In this document: in pieces, positions 42,283-52,194 of the stretch | Layout: each line of letters begins with the position of its first letter | Position numbering within the stretch: the stretch's first letter is position 1 | Assembly (NCBI GenBank): GCA_012520645.1 | Contig: JAAYNV010000038.1 | Location: 62,001-126,000 of the forward strand | Source: Clostridiales bacterium | GTDB taxonomy: Bacteria; Bacillota; Clostridia; Lachnospirales; Lachnospiraceae | Direction of reading: 5' to 3' | Length of the DNA: 64,000 bases | Position numbers and translations under genes: made by a program | Notes under the pieces: generated by a model | Database searches by the model: none | What the model was told of the DNA's origin: nothing | What the model saw: the letters and a program-made list of their open reading frames with translations, nothing else

Positions 42283-43350
42283 TTACAAATATTCATCCTT
42301 TCCATTTTTTTCGAGTATTTCCGTGATTTTTTTGACATCTTGTGCACGATTCTTAGGACAGACCAAAACAGCATCTGCGGTCTCCACCACAATCATATCC
42401 TCCAGACCGATCGCTGCAATCATCCGGTTTTTTGCATAGCAGATACAGTTTTTGGTATCGATCAGGGAACATTCCCCGTAACGCAGGTTTCCTTCTTCAT
42501 CCGAAGGATAAAGTACCTCAAGCGCATCATAGCTTCCTACATCATTCCAGCCAAAGTCACCCTCTAACACGACCACATCATCAGAACGCTCCATAATACC
42601 ATAGTCCACTGAAATTTTCGGAATTACGGGATACACTTCATTCAAAACCGCCTTCTCCCGTTCTGTTCCCATGGCATCACCAATCTTTGTCAGACATTCA
42701 TAAATATCCGGCAAAAGCTTTTCAAATTTCTTTAATATTGTAGATGCCTTCCAGATAAACATGCCGCTGTTCCACAGATAGTTTCCATCTGCCAGATACT
42801 GCACTGCCGTTTCACGATCCGGTTTCTCCACAAATTCCTCTACCGGATAATATGCTGCTTCTTTTTGCCTGCTTCTCTTAATGTAACCATAGCCTGTAGA
42901 CGGAAAAGTGGGAGTAATACCGATGGTCACCAGGCTGTCCGTCTCTTCTGCCGTGCGGATTGCCCGCTCAATCACATCCTGATAGACATCCACCTTCTGA
43001 ATATAAGCATCGGAAGGCAGAATACACATAATACCATCTCCGTATTTTCGCAGGATTTCCATTGCCGCATAACCAATGCACGCCGAAGTGTTACGTGCTG
43101 CCGGTTCTGCCAGAACATGATCCGTAAGAATTCTGCCTTTCGTCTCCTGCAGGGTTACCTCTGCCTGTGACACATTGGTCACAATAAAAATATCTTCCTT
43201 TTCCACGCAGCCCGACAACCGGTCAATCGTCTCATTCACCATGATATCCTTTCCGGTCAGGTTCAAAAACTGCTTTGGGCGGGCTTTTCTGCTAAGCGGC
43301 CAGAATCTCGTTCCACCGCCCCCCGCCATAATCACACCGTATCGTTTCAT
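42283..43350 (-). CDS. manC: Mannose-1-phosphate guanylyltransferase
   Basis: 355 residues from ATG 43350 (AGGAAAG just upstream). It is the single-domain form without a C-terminal isomerase. The nucleotide-binding loop GVIMAGGGGTRFWPLSRKAR with PKQFLNL, the VTIGITPTFPSTGYGYI segment and the sugar-binding FVEKPD and NSGMFIW motifs are clear. It makes GDP-mannose from mannose-1-phosphate and GTP, the precursor for the neighbouring gmd and fcl products. It is last in the gmd-fcl-manC run. Phosphomannomutase is not in the window. Confidence 0.93.
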   Translation of the reverse strand: MKRYGVIMAGGGGTRFWPLSRKARPKQFLNLTGKDIMVNETIDRLSGCVEKEDIFIVTNVSQAEVTLQETKGRILTDHVLAEPAARNTSACIGYAAMEILRKYGDGIMCILPSDAYIQKVDVYQDVIERAIRTAEETDSLVTIGITPTFPSTGYGYIKRSRQKEAAYYPVEEFVEKPDRETAVQYLADGNYLWNSGMFIWKASTILKKFEKLLPDIYECLTKIGDAMGTEREKAVLNEVYPVIPKISVDYGIMERSDDVVVLEGDFGWNDVGSYDALEVLYPSDEEGNLRYGECSLIDTKNCICYAKNRMIAAIGLEDMIVVETADAVLVCPKNRAQDVKKITEILEKNGKDEYL

Positions 43351-43355
43351 CTTTC

Positions 43356-44300
43356 CTACACCCCTCTGGCACTTTCCACATTTTCCTTGAACCACTCATA
43401 AGCCAGTTTTACACCCTCTTCCAGCTCCACCTTGTGAGTCCAGCCCAACTCATGCAGCTTCGTGACATCTGTCAGCTTTCTCGGTGTTCCGTCCGGCATC
43501 GCGCTGTTCCAGATAATATTTCCACGGTATCCTACCGCTTCCTTTACCGTCTCCGCCAACTGCTTAATGGTCACTTCCTTGCCGGTTCCGATATTAACAT
43601 GCTGCTCTCCGCTGTAATTTTCCAGCAAAAATACGCACGCATCCGCCATATCATCCACATATAAAAACTCACGTAACGGCGTGCCGGTTCCCCACAGTTC
43701 TACAGCCGGAGCACAGCTCATCTTAGCCTCATGGAACTTACGAATCATTGCCGGCATAACATGGGAACCGTTCAGGTCGTAATTGTCATGCGGTCCGTAC
43801 AGATTGGTCGGCATACAGCTGATAAAATCATCTCCATACTGTCGCTTAAAGAATTTACACATCTCAAGCCCCGAAATTTTGGCAACCGCATAAGCCTCAT
43901 TGGTCACTTCAAGCGGACCGGTCAGGAGAGCATCCTCCGGAATCGGCTGTGGTGCCATTTTCGGATAGATACAGGTGCTTCCCAGAAACAAAAGCTTTTT
44001 TACATGGAAATCATGACATGCTTTGATAAAGTTACACTGAATCTGTAGATTTTCATAAATAAAATCTGCCGGAGTCGTATTATTGGCATTGATGCCGCCC
44101 ACCTTGGCAGCCGCCAGAACCGCTACATCCGGACGTTCTTCCTCAAAAAAGCGTCTGACAGCGCTCTGATTGGTCAGATCCAGTTCCCTGTGCGTGCGTC
44201 CGATCACATTTTCATAGCCCTTCGCCTTTAAATTCCGTACAATGGCACTGCCAACCAGTCCCCTGTGTCCTGCTACATAAATCTTATCCGTTTTGTTCAT
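43356..44300 (-). CDS. fcl: GDP-L-fucose synthase
   Basis: 314 residues, usual length. SDR epimerase/reductase with [13 protein letters not shown] at 9-21, [20 protein letters not shown] near 107, and the catalytic Tyr/Lys in [26 protein letters not shown] follows. It converts the GMD product GDP-4-keto-6-deoxymannose to GDP-L-fucose with NADPH. AAGGAGG lies nine bases before the ATG. The gene is five bases upstream of manC and follows a membrane protein gene in the same direction, so fucose supply and chain building are co-expressed. Confidence 0.94.
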   Translation of the reverse strand: MNKTDKIYVAGHRGLVGSAIVRNLKAKGYENVIGRTHRELDLTNQSAVRRFFEEERPDVAVLAAAKVGGINANNTTPADFIYENLQIQCNFIKACHDFHVKKLLFLGSTCIYPKMAPQPIPEDALLTGPLEVTNEAYAVAKISGLEMCKFFKRQYGDDFISCMPTNLYGPHDNYDLNGSHVMPAMIRKFHEAKMSCAPAVELWGTGTPLREFLYVDDMADACVFLLENYSGEQHVNIGTGKEVTIKQLAETVKEAVGYRGNIIWNSAMPDGTPRKLTDVTKLHELGWTHKVELEEGVKLAYEWFKENVESARGV

Positions 44301-44321
44301 TTTACCTTCCTCCTTACTTTT

Positions 44322-46040
44322 TTACTGTATCAGTTCATAATTAAATAAAAAGCCATCTTCTATTCTCTCTCCGCGCGGTGCCACATAGGTGGCATCCGGG
44401 GTTGACGGGAAAGCATCATAGCCTGCCTGATCCCCCTGCTTCGGAACATAGATCACAATATTTCCCGCTTTTTCCTCTGCCATATCAAAGCTGTCATAAT
44501 CCTGCTGCATCATATGAACCCCCTGTGCCTTCATCACAACTGCCGTATCCCTGACCACATGCTTCAGGCGGTAGCACGGCACTATGAGAAGCGCCACACA
44601 TGCCGGAAGAAACAGCACCTTCCATTTTTTTACAATGGAACAGCCGATGATCCCATATACCAGTAACGGCAAAAGCACCGGATAAGCATATCCGTAACGC
44701 ATCAACGGTGCGGAAAACTGCCAGAACAGATAACAGACCGTCAGCGTAATGAGCACCAGTATCATACCATACAGTTCTTTTCTCTTTTTTACTAAAATAA
44801 AAAGAATGACTCCCACCTGTACAAAAAGTGCACTCCATGCAACGGCAACCCACAGCTTTTCCATTCCGGAAAGCTCATGGACAAACCAGTACGGAAACCA
44901 CTTCGACACCGGAAGGTCATGTGCGTCCAGATACGTAATTCCCTTCGCCCAGCTCCGTATTTCCAGCATATCATACTGCGCCTTGAATACCGGCATACGC
45001 CAGTCTACCGCAAAAAAATCAAGATTCGTATAAGGATAGACCAAAAATCCGCTGATGATCACATTTCTTGCAAAGAACGGAACCGCAGTCAGCATTCCAA
45101 GCCCAAGAAAAACCAGAATTTCCTTCATACGCTTTTCTTTGATCAGCATATAAGCCGGTTTCAGCACCAACAGCAGAATAATGCCTGCCGACACCTTGAC
45201 CGTAATCGCAAATACGGAAATTACACAAAGCAGACCATAGGGCACTGTGCTCTTTTCTTCCTGTTCCAAAAGATCGACCCATCTTATGATAATGTAAAAA
45301 ATAAGCAGCATCGTAAAATAATCCGAAGCAGGAGACATCATTTCCCGGAAAATAATACTCACATAATAGACTGCACCTACCCTTAAAAAGTCGGAGATCA
45401 GCAGCTTTTTTCGTGCAAATGCCCGAAGGAAACGCAATCCATCCGCAAATACAAACCACGCCATCAGCCCTGCCACAGTATGCAGCGACTGTCCGAACAG
45501 GAATTTCATGCTGTATAACGCAGTCAAAGCAAAGGACGCACTGTTGTACGCCAGACGGTTATGCAGATTGCCAAGTCCCTCCACCACGCCGTATTCCTCA
45601 ATCCAGCGAATGCTCTGGGCATGATAAAGATTGCTGTCATACATCATAAAGCCGGCACTTGTACCATAAACAAACCACAAAAATAACAGGCATAAAAGCA
45701 GCCTCTTTCCCCAGCAAAACAGAAAGGCTTCCCTGTTTCTCTTGGTTTCTTTCTTTTCATGAAAATAAGTCCATGACAGCATTTCCCAGATTTTTTTCCC
45801 GAACAGTCCGTTTACAAGCAGGCAGGCGGCTAACAAAAACAGATTTGCCCAAAGTCCTACACCGGAAAACAGGCTGTAAATCTGCGCATAGACTGTAACG
45901 GTTACCAGTCCGGCAAAAAAATAGCTGTCGAGCCGTTTGAACCGATATCCCCTGAACCGGTAAAAGGGATATAACACAGCACAGCCGGCAGTACCGGCTG
46001 TCGCAATGATATAAATCCAGTTAAGTATTACTGAAATCAT
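44322..46040 (-). CDS. Polytopic membrane protein, LIC_10190-like (tentative)
   Basis: 572 residues with about thirteen membrane helices and a short soluble tail. The first extracytoplasmic loop has GFMMYDSNLYHAQSIRWIEEYG followed by GLGNLHNRLAYNSASF; this YDS-YH and NLH-R-NS pattern is what I associate with the LIC_10190 group of membrane proteins. The function is unknown; the acidic first loop again suggests a GT-C-like enzyme. It sits between gmd and fcl, so a fucosyl or GDP-fucose-linked role is possible. It starts five bases after the gmd stop, without a strong ribosome site. Confidence 0.62.
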   Translation of the reverse strand: MISVILNWIYIIATAGTAGCAVLYPFYRFRGYRFKRLDSYFFAGLVTVTVYAQIYSLFSGVGLWANLFLLAACLLVNGLFGKKIWEMLSWTYFHEKKETKRNREAFLFCWGKRLLLCLLFLWFVYGTSAGFMMYDSNLYHAQSIRWIEEYGVVEGLGNLHNRLAYNSASFALTALYSMKFLFGQSLHTVAGLMAWFVFADGLRFLRAFARKKLLISDFLRVGAVYYVSIIFREMMSPASDYFTMLLIFYIIIRWVDLLEQEEKSTVPYGLLCVISVFAITVKVSAGIILLLVLKPAYMLIKEKRMKEILVFLGLGMLTAVPFFARNVIISGFLVYPYTNLDFFAVDWRMPVFKAQYDMLEIRSWAKGITYLDAHDLPVSKWFPYWFVHELSGMEKLWVAVAWSALFVQVGVILFILVKKRKELYGMILVLITLTVCYLFWQFSAPLMRYGYAYPVLLPLLVYGIIGCSIVKKWKVLFLPACVALLIVPCYRLKHVVRDTAVVMKAQGVHMMQQDYDSFDMAEEKAGNIVIYVPKQGDQAGYDAFPSTPDATYVAPRGERIEDGFLFNYELIQ

Positions 46041-46045
46041 ATAGT

Positions 46046-47113
46046 TTATTTTCTACTTTCTTTAAATTCCTTGCTTCCCATTCCTACAATTTCTTTTAAG
46101 TCCGCATCCATCATCATGGCTACCAGTTCCTTAAAATCTGTCTTGCGCTTCCAGCCCAGCTCTTTTTCAGCCTTTGCCGGATTACCCCATAAAAATTCTA
46201 CCTCTGCCGGACGGTAAAACTCCGGATTCACATCCACATACAGCTTTCCGGTCTCTGCATCATAGCCCTTCTCATTCACGCCGGTTCCTTCCCAGCGGAT
46301 CTGGATACCCAGCTCTGCAAAGGCAGCCTCTACAAATTCCCGGACAGTATGTGTTTCGTTTGTGGCTAACACATAATCCCCCGGCTTGTCCTGCTGCAGC
46401 ATCAGCCACATACCCTCAACGTAATCTCCCGCAAAGCCCCAGTCACGTTTGGCATTCATATTTCCCAGAGAGAGTTTCTCCTGTTTGCCTGCGATGATAT
46501 TGGCGATTGCCAGTGTAATCTTTCTCGTCACAAAGTTCTCGCCACGTCTCGGGGATTCGTGGTTGAACAGGATACCGTTGCATGCAAACATATTGTAGGA
46601 CTCTCTGTAGTTTACCGTAATCCAATAGGAATATAATTTCGCAACACCGTACGGACTCTTCGGATAGAACGGAGTCTTCTCGCTCTGCGGTGCTGTCTCC
46701 GGCAGTCCGCCGAACAGTTCAGAGGTGGATGCCTGATAGTAACGGCAGTTGCCGCCGTTTACACGGATCGCTTCCAACAGTTTTAAGGTGCTGTTTCCGG
46801 TCGCCTCTGCCGTATACTCCGGTACTTCAAAGGAGATACCTACATGGGACTGTGCCGCAAGATTGTATACCTCTGTCGGTTTGATTTCCGCAATCAGACG
46901 CATCAGATTACTGGAATCCGTGGTATCCGCAAAATGCAGGAAAAATTTAACTTTGTTATAATCCGAAGCAAGCAGATGGTCAATTCTCTGCGTATTGGCA
47001 ATGCTGTGTCTGCGCACCAGACCATGAACCTCATAGCCTTTCTCCAGAAGGAACTCTGCCAGATAGGAACCATCCTGTCCTGTAATACCTGTAATCAATG
47101 CAACTTGTCTCAT
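46046..47113 (-). CDS. gmd: GDP-mannose 4,6-dehydratase
   Basis: 355 residues from ATG 47113, preceded by GGGAGG ten bases upstream; an in-frame ATG at 47143 would add ten residues before the family start and is rejected. The marks are [55 protein letters not shown], the YGVAK catalytic pair and [16 protein letters not shown]. It makes GDP-4-keto-6-deoxymannose for fcl. It heads the gmd, membrane protein, fcl, manC run and has its own promoter (47200-47228), divergent from an AraC-type regulator gene. Confidence 0.95.
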   Translation of the reverse strand: MRQVALITGITGQDGSYLAEFLLEKGYEVHGLVRRHSIANTQRIDHLLASDYNKVKFFLHFADTTDSSNLMRLIAEIKPTEVYNLAAQSHVGISFEVPEYTAEATGNSTLKLLEAIRVNGGNCRYYQASTSELFGGLPETAPQSEKTPFYPKSPYGVAKLYSYWITVNYRESYNMFACNGILFNHESPRRGENFVTRKITLAIANIIAGKQEKLSLGNMNAKRDWGFAGDYVEGMWLMLQQDKPGDYVLATNETHTVREFVEAAFAELGIQIRWEGTGVNEKGYDAETGKLYVDVNPEFYRPAEVEFLWGNPAKAEKELGWKRKTDFKELVAMMMDADLKEIVGMGSKEFKESRK

Positions 47114-47199
47114 ATTCTTGTAACCTCCCAATGTTTCTTCCAAAATATTGTAGTTTCATTTTTACGTGTCCGTTCATCCAGACACGCTAATCTTGCTCT

Positions 47200-47228
47200 A
47201 TTATAATTCGTCTATTTCTTTTAAACAA
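47200..47228 (-). promoter_or_regulatory. Promoter of the gmd operon
   Basis: On the minus strand TTGTTT (47228-47223) and TATAAT (47205-47200) are separated by 17 bases, about 87 bases before the gmd start. The leader RNA contains a hairpin, CGTGTC/GACACG (47165-47170 with 47181-47186), whose 10-base loop includes GGA. The -35 lies 30 bases from that of the divergent regulator gene. Confidence 0.75.
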
Positions 47229-47258
47229 CTGAATTTGTTGCTTTGAAATAGTAAAATA

Positions 47259-47287
47259 TTGCTACCTTAAATTTTATTTTGTATAAT
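47259..47287 (+). promoter_or_regulatory. Promoter of the AraC-type regulator gene
   Basis: TTGCTA (47259-47264) and a perfect TATAAT (47282-47287) are 17 bases apart, 25 bases before the start codon; the ribosome site AAAGGAG (47297-47303) follows. The 30-base interval 47229-47258 between this -35 and that of gmd is the natural place for a shared regulator site. Confidence 0.82.
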
Positions 47288-47312
47288 AGATCCTGGAAAG
47301 GAGCTGAATGTT

Positions 47313-48149
47313 ATGCAGAAATCGGAGGGCGACCGAATCATCACCACCCCTTCTCCCTACGCAAGACAACACTATCTCTATGTACAGGAGGTCGGTTTTT
47401 TGAAAAGTGTGGAACCTCATATCAGCAGTCGCAAGGATCTGGAATCCTACCTTTTCTTTCTTGTATTAAGCGGACGCGGAACCTTCCACTGCAACGGTAT
47501 CCCCTATGAACTGAAGCAGGGAAACTGTGTCTGGGTGGACTGCCGTCTGCCCTACTCACACGAAAGCAGCAAAGAATCCCCCTGGGAGCTGAAATGGGTA
47601 CATTTTAACGGCTTGGAAGCTTCCTCCTTTTATGAAGCCTTTGAAAGCCGTGAAAACCGTCTGGTATTTGCCCCTTCCAATCCCGGTCTCTTCAACGAAA
47701 CCCTTTCCAATCTTTTTACACTCCACAAGAAGGATTGTGTCGGGAAAGAGATTCTTTCCCATAAATATCTTACGGATATTATGACCGGATGTCTTCTTGA
47801 GAATACAGAAAGTGCGGGAAAATCTGAAGGAATACAGGAAAAACTGGATGCCATGCGGGAATACATGAAGTCTCATTTTAAAGAAGATATCACACTGGAC
47901 CGGCTTTCCGAACTTTTTTTCATCAGCAAATATCACCTGGCAAGAGAATACAAGCAGGCATTTGGCATCACCCCGGGCAACGACCTGACGGTTATCCGCA
48001 TTTCCGAGGCAAAATCCCTGCTTCGATTCACCGCAGAGCCGGTCTCCCACATCGCCCGCCTCTGCGGATATCCGGACGCCAATTATTTTACCAAAGTCTT
48101 TCGGAAAAGCGAAGGCATTACACCTCTTGAATATCGGCGTAAGTGGTAG
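47313..48149 (+). CDS. AraC-family transcriptional regulator
   Basis: 278 residues. The N-terminal half is a cupin-like AraC_binding domain (about 20-150, with LVLSGRGTFHCNGIPYELKQ). The C-terminus has two helix-turn-helix units: ITLDRLSELFFISKYHLARE (about 190-210) and PVSHIARLCGYPDANYFTKVF followed by GITPLEYRR. Such proteins usually sense a sugar. It is read away from gmd, with both promoters back to back in 170 bases, so control of the gmd operon is likely but unproven. It might equally control the GH94 gene or act elsewhere. Confidence 0.9.
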   Translation: MQKSEGDRIITTPSPYARQHYLYVQEVGFLKSVEPHISSRKDLESYLFFLVLSGRGTFHCNGIPYELKQGNCVWVDCRLPYSHESSKESPWELKWVHFNGLEASSFYEAFESRENRLVFAPSNPGLFNETLSNLFTLHKKDCVGKEILSHKYLTDIMTGCLLENTESAGKSEGIQEKLDAMREYMKSHFKEDITLDRLSELFFISKYHLAREYKQAFGITPGNDLTVIRISEAKSLLRFTAEPVSHIARLCGYPDANYFTKVFRKSEGITPLEYRRKW

Positions 48150-48210
48150 TAAACTGAAATGAAAAAGGGATAGCAAGAAATAGGGAACTGTTACAGAAAG
48201 AGGATTTAGC

Positions 48211-48660
48211 ATGTACATCAATGAACTTTTTTCCAATAAAATTTTTATCAGTGCGGTTACCGGATGGCTGGTCGCGCAGATTTTAAAAACTTTGATCCAC
48301 ATGGCTCTGACAAAGAGCTTTCAGGCAGAGCGTCTGGTGGGAAGCGGCGGCATGCCAAGTTCCCACTCCTCTACCGTATGCGCTCTTGCTGCCTCATCCG
48401 GGATTCTCTACGGTCTGGGCAGCTTTGAATTTGCTGTAACCGCCATCTTTGCGATTGTCGTCATGTACGATGCCATGGGTGTCAGACGTGAAACCGGAAG
48501 ACAGTCCAAGGTTTTAAATGAAATGATCGAGCTTTTTTTCCATATGGGAAAAAATGTAAACGTCGAGGATACTCTGCGCGAATTTATCGGACATACTCCG
48601 TTACAAGTTCTCGCCGGAGCTATTCTGGGTATTGCACTGGCTTTCCTGATCTGTCTGTAA
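48211..48660 (+). CDS. DUF212 / divergent PAP2-family membrane protein
   Basis: 149 residues with four to five membrane helices. The signature is GSGGMPSSHSSTVCALA (about 45-61), the PAP2-like SxxHSS motif, with MYDAMGVRRETGRQSKVLNE in the middle, as in B. subtilis YuiD-type DUF212 proteins. The biochemical role is not established; a lipid-phosphate phosphatase activity is suggested by the PAP2 relation. GAGG lies eight bases before the ATG. It follows the regulator gene by 61 bases in the same direction and ends 33 bases from the convergent GH94 remnant. It may be unrelated to glycan synthesis. Confidence 0.88.
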   Translation: MYINELFSNKIFISAVTGWLVAQILKTLIHMALTKSFQAERLVGSGGMPSSHSSTVCALAASSGILYGLGSFEFAVTAIFAIVVMYDAMGVRRETGRQSKVLNEMIELFFHMGKNVNVEDTLREFIGHTPLQVLAGAILGIALAFLICL

Positions 48661-48693
48661 AGCGCTGCCCACAATTTCCCTGCTCTACATAAA

Positions 48694-51235
48694 CTATGCC
48701 AGTTCAATCTGTATTCTATGTTCTTCCTGTTCGGAAAGCTGCAGAATATTCTCCCTCAAAAGCTTCTGTGACGCATACATTCTGTCATCCAGCCAGATAC
48801 GCTGGATCTCATACTCTCCTGCTTCCCGCAGCTTTTTATTTACATAGCACACCTGCAGTTTCCTTCCTGCAAAGGTAAAGGAAAGTGCTGCTTCCCCTTT
48901 TGTATCAAACTGTTCTGCTGCAAGCTGAGGATAAAATGCAAGATCCCCCAATTCCCCGCGGATACCAAACATCTGGGTTATGACCGTAAGAAGCAGCCAG
49001 CTTGCCGCCCCGGTCAGATAATGATATAAGCCACGTCCTTTGGCATCGATATATTCCGGTACGCCCGGATAGATCCGACTCTTTTCAAAGTCACTACAAT
49101 GCTCAAACAGTGTCCGGATTACCCGGTACCCTGCACCAGATGCTTTTCTTGCATAAAGAGCATTGGCATACATGACCGCCATATGGCAGAATACCGCACC
49201 ATTCTCCTTATGCCCATAGGCAAAGCCAAACATTCTGCCCAGATCCGTCTTTACCTCATGAAAATCGGTATTCAGTCGATAGCCTCCCGCTTCTTTGCGG
49301 TACAGATAACGGTCTGCCGCACAGACGATCTTTTCGATATCCTCTTTTGAGGCTGTACCTGCCATAATGGAAAAAACCTGACTGGTCAGCATCATGCGTG
49401 CCTCGCCTTCCAAAACTCCCTCTACTCTTCTGCCATGATTGTCATAATAGCCATTGAACCAGCCGCACTCCGTATCCTGCTCAATCCATTCCTGTTTACG
49501 GATATTTTCCTTCATCCACTGTCCCATCTGACGCAGCCTTTCTGCCAGATCCTGTGCCGGAAGTTCAGCGGTTTCTCCGCTCAGTACATGCTGACAGGTA
49601 TTGTAATACTCCTTTAACAGCTTCCGTTTACCCTCTGCATCCGCAAAGAGATCCATGTCGGCATACAAAAGGGGCTTTATCTCCCTTGCTACCGTAAAGG
49701 TTTTATTTCCTCTTTCTGCAAGCGTCTCGATCAGGCCGGCAAGCCGTTCCAGATTGTCCGCATACATATTGGTAAAGGCCACGCTTTCTCCCCGTTCGGA
49801 TGCCATATCAAGCGCATCATTCCAATCCGCACCGCGAAGTCTGATATAACCATGTTCTCCCACATCATAGCACTCTGTCACATTCTGCAGCAGCAGATGC
49901 TCAAGCAATGTACCCCGATATACACTTCCATCACTGCACTTTACCTGACTGCCCTGTTTTTCATCCCACAAAAGATCCTTTTCTTCTCCGCGGCTGATCT
50001 GCATATCCTTAAAATATGCCTGTTTTTCCAATAATAGTTCAATATCCCCGGTCTGCTGTATATAAAGATCCGTTGTCAGAAGCGGCCACATGCCATGATC
50101 CATCCAGACTCTTGTAATATGATTCCGGTCCGCAATAAACTCTCCCTGCTTCTTTCCGATAATCGTCGCATTCGTCCCATCAATTCTTACGCCGCCAAAG
50201 TTGTCAAAAAGCATCCGGCGGACGTCTGCCGGATCCAATAGAATGAGTGCCAGACAATCCTGCCACAGATCTCTCCAGCCTCTTCCGCCCTTTCCATAAT
50301 CATGATGGGGCAGGAAAGAACAGCCGTAAAGTCTCCGAAGAATCGGCTGGAAGCTGACCCAACGCATCCAGTTGTTGAATCTTTTATCTCCGGAAGCATA
50401 TTTAACATTGACCTTTTCCTGCCAATAGTCCCTGGTCCTCTGAAGCTCTGCTTCAAACCTTTCTTTGTTTAAATATGCCTGCGCAGTATGCACCAGTTTT
50501 TCTTCCTCATTGTCCAGTCCGATAACCAGATAGATGGTACGGATTTCTCCCGGTTTAAGCGTTTTCTCTTCAAAAGCTATGGCTCCGATTGTCTCATAGC
50601 CCGCATACTGCTCTCCGGCTTTTGCCAGCTTCCATTTCTTTTCCTGTAAGGAACGCGGATTTTCAAAACTTCCGCCCTCTCCGATAAAATCCTGCACAAG
50701 CGGAATAAAACCTGCTGCCTTTTCCGTCTCGCTGCCCGCAAACACACCATATACTATTTCATTCTTCTTGTGTCCGCGCTCATCAAAGGTAAGTGTCGGA
50801 TTGACCACAATACCGTCCTCTGTCGTATGGATTCTATGCAGCAGTGAGGTCACATGTCTGTGGTCACGGATATTGTCTGCCGATCTGCCATAAATCGGAA
50901 TAGCTGTCATCAGCTGCAGACTCATCGGCTGATCTGATATGTTTTCTATCGTCACCTGCATACATTCCACTCTTGCATCTGCACATGGAACAAAGCCGCT
51001 CTCCATTGATTTTGCACCATACATTCCTTGTGCTCTTGTTATTATGCAGATTTTCACTGCTGACCGGCTCCATTAAGAAAGTATTCTGATCGCATTTTAT
51101 GTCTCCTCCCAAATCCGGCGTAATACTGCTTAAAATCCCCGCTTCATTTGCCATTGGAAAATACAGATAGCTGTACAACTCCGGATTCTGCATTAAAAAA
51201 GTTCCGTCATCATTCAAATATTGATAACCTTTCAT
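48694..51235 (-). pseudogene. GH94-type glycoside phosphorylase, broken by deletion/frameshift
   Basis: Two frames together encode a cellobiose-phosphorylase-like protein. Frame 1 starts at 51235 (GGAG just upstream) with MKGYQYLNDDGTFLMQNPEL and PVSSENLHNNKSTRNVWCKI, and ends in wrong sequence after about residue 78. Frame 2 resumes near 51000 with ESGFVPCADARVECMQVTIE and runs to 48694, including AIPIYGRSADNIRDHRHVTS and the catalytic-type RGADWNDALDMASERG. From my recollection of intact homologues about 50 residues are missing at the junction, so a deletion out of frame is likelier than a single-base slip. Frame 2 alone (up to 787 residues) would lack the N-terminal domain. It would have phosphorolysed a beta-glucoside. 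Confidence 0.75.
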
Positions 51236-51331
51236 ATTTTTTCTCCATCCCGCCCGCTGTCCGGATATAAGTTAACTCCTGTCTCTTAATGCCGTGCGGA
51301 CATTTTTCTATTTTTTTCCTTTAGTATAACG

Positions 51332-51379
51332 AAACACACCCGGTGAAAAAATTAAATATTTTTACAACCAGGTGTGTTT
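51332..51379. terminator. Terminator-like hairpin between the SH3b gene and the GH94 remnant
   Basis: Arms 51332-51340 and 51371-51379 (AAACACACC/GGTGTGTTT) form a 9-bp stem with a 30-base AT-rich loop. An A-run precedes and a short U-run follows on the minus strand; the plus strand has a longer U-run. It probably ends the transcript of the SH3b protein gene. The rest of the 170-base gap (51236-51405) shows only the GH94 ribosome site. Confidence 0.6.
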
Positions 51380-51405
51380 TTTTTACTTTTTATTCGTTTT
51401 CATTT

Positions 51406-52194
51406 CTATTCCGTTATCTTCTTCTGTTTAATCCGTTCAATTTCCTTCTGCAGCTCTTCCAGCTTCTCCATCGCCTGTGTTAACTCTGCATCGGTCTCCT
51501 CATCCTGTTTCTTTTTCTGTCTCTCCTCCAGTTCTCTCGCCCTTCTTTGAAGCGCCTCCTCCTCTTCAATGTAAGGAGCCACCTCTCTGCTCAGATATGC
51601 CTCTCCGTCAAAGTCCTCTACTTCCTCATACTCTTCTTCCGGATACTCCTCATAATACTCCTCGTCATAATCTTCTTCATCATAGTCTTCTTCATCACGG
51701 TTTTGAAACATATTTCTTGCCGTAATACCAATTCCCACGAGGACGACCGGAATCAAAATAACAGCAATCACCGCGACTGCTCCTGCTGACTTAATTTTCT
51801 GCCATACACCGCGTACACCGGGAATCGGCGCCAGTTCCTCATCCGGCACATCATCCTTTTCCTGATCTGCCTGCGCGGAATCCGTAAAGCCGGCAAACTC
51901 ACCGGAAACATAACCTTCTTTTCCATTATAGTCAATCCTGTACCAGCCATTCGAGGTTTCCCCATCCACCGCAAACTGCTCTCCCGCTTTCGCTTTTCCG
52001 ATGACATCATAATCCTTACCCGGACCGCTTCGGACATTTAAGGAATCCGTCTCTATCACTGCGGTTCCCTGTATCCTTTTTATGGAATCCTCCCCTGCAA
52101 AGACCGTAAATCCTGAACACAGCATGCACAGTGCACAGAGCCAAACAGTTATCCTTGCAGTATATCTTTTCTGAACTGTCTTACTTTTCTCCAT
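51406..52194 (-). CDS. SH3b-domain membrane protein with acidic repeat and coiled coil
   Basis: 262 residues from ATG 52194 (an ATG 21 bases earlier is possible). Layout: signal peptide (about 11-34, ITVWLCALCMLCSGFTVFAG), bacterial SH3 domain (about 40-100, SLNVRSGPGKDYDVIGKAKAG and YVSGEFAGF), a linker, a membrane helix (about 133-158), a tyrosine-rich acidic stretch (DEEDYDEEDYDEEYYEEY, about 168-185) and a long charged coiled coil to the end. SH3b domains often bind peptidoglycan or other wall polymers, here outside, while the acidic coiled coil is inside. It overlaps the GtrB-like gene. It may anchor or position a glycan machine in the wall; no enzyme motif is seen. Confidence 0.75.
   Translation of the reverse strand: MEKSKTVQKRYTARITVWLCALCMLCSGFTVFAGEDSIKRIQGTAVIETDSLNVRSGPGKDYDVIGKAKAGEQFAVDGETSNGWYRIDYNGKEGYVSGEFAGFTDSAQADQEKDDVPDEELAPIPGVRGVWQKIKSAGAVAVIAVILIPVVLVGIGITARNMFQNRDEEDYDEEDYDEEYYEEYPEEEYEEVEDFDGEAYLSREVAPYIEEEEALQRRARELEERQKKKQDEETDAELTQAMEKLEELQKEIERIKQKKITE

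Noticed and set aside
47556-48302. Minus-strand 248-codon open frame
   Set aside because: Antisense to the clear AraC-family gene; the helix-turn-helix signatures are on the plus strand.
51600-51700. GAA/GAT-rich repeat as a tandem repeat or CRISPR-like array
   Set aside because: It is the codon pattern of the acidic Asp/Glu/Tyr stretch in the SH3b protein; no regular spacers are present.
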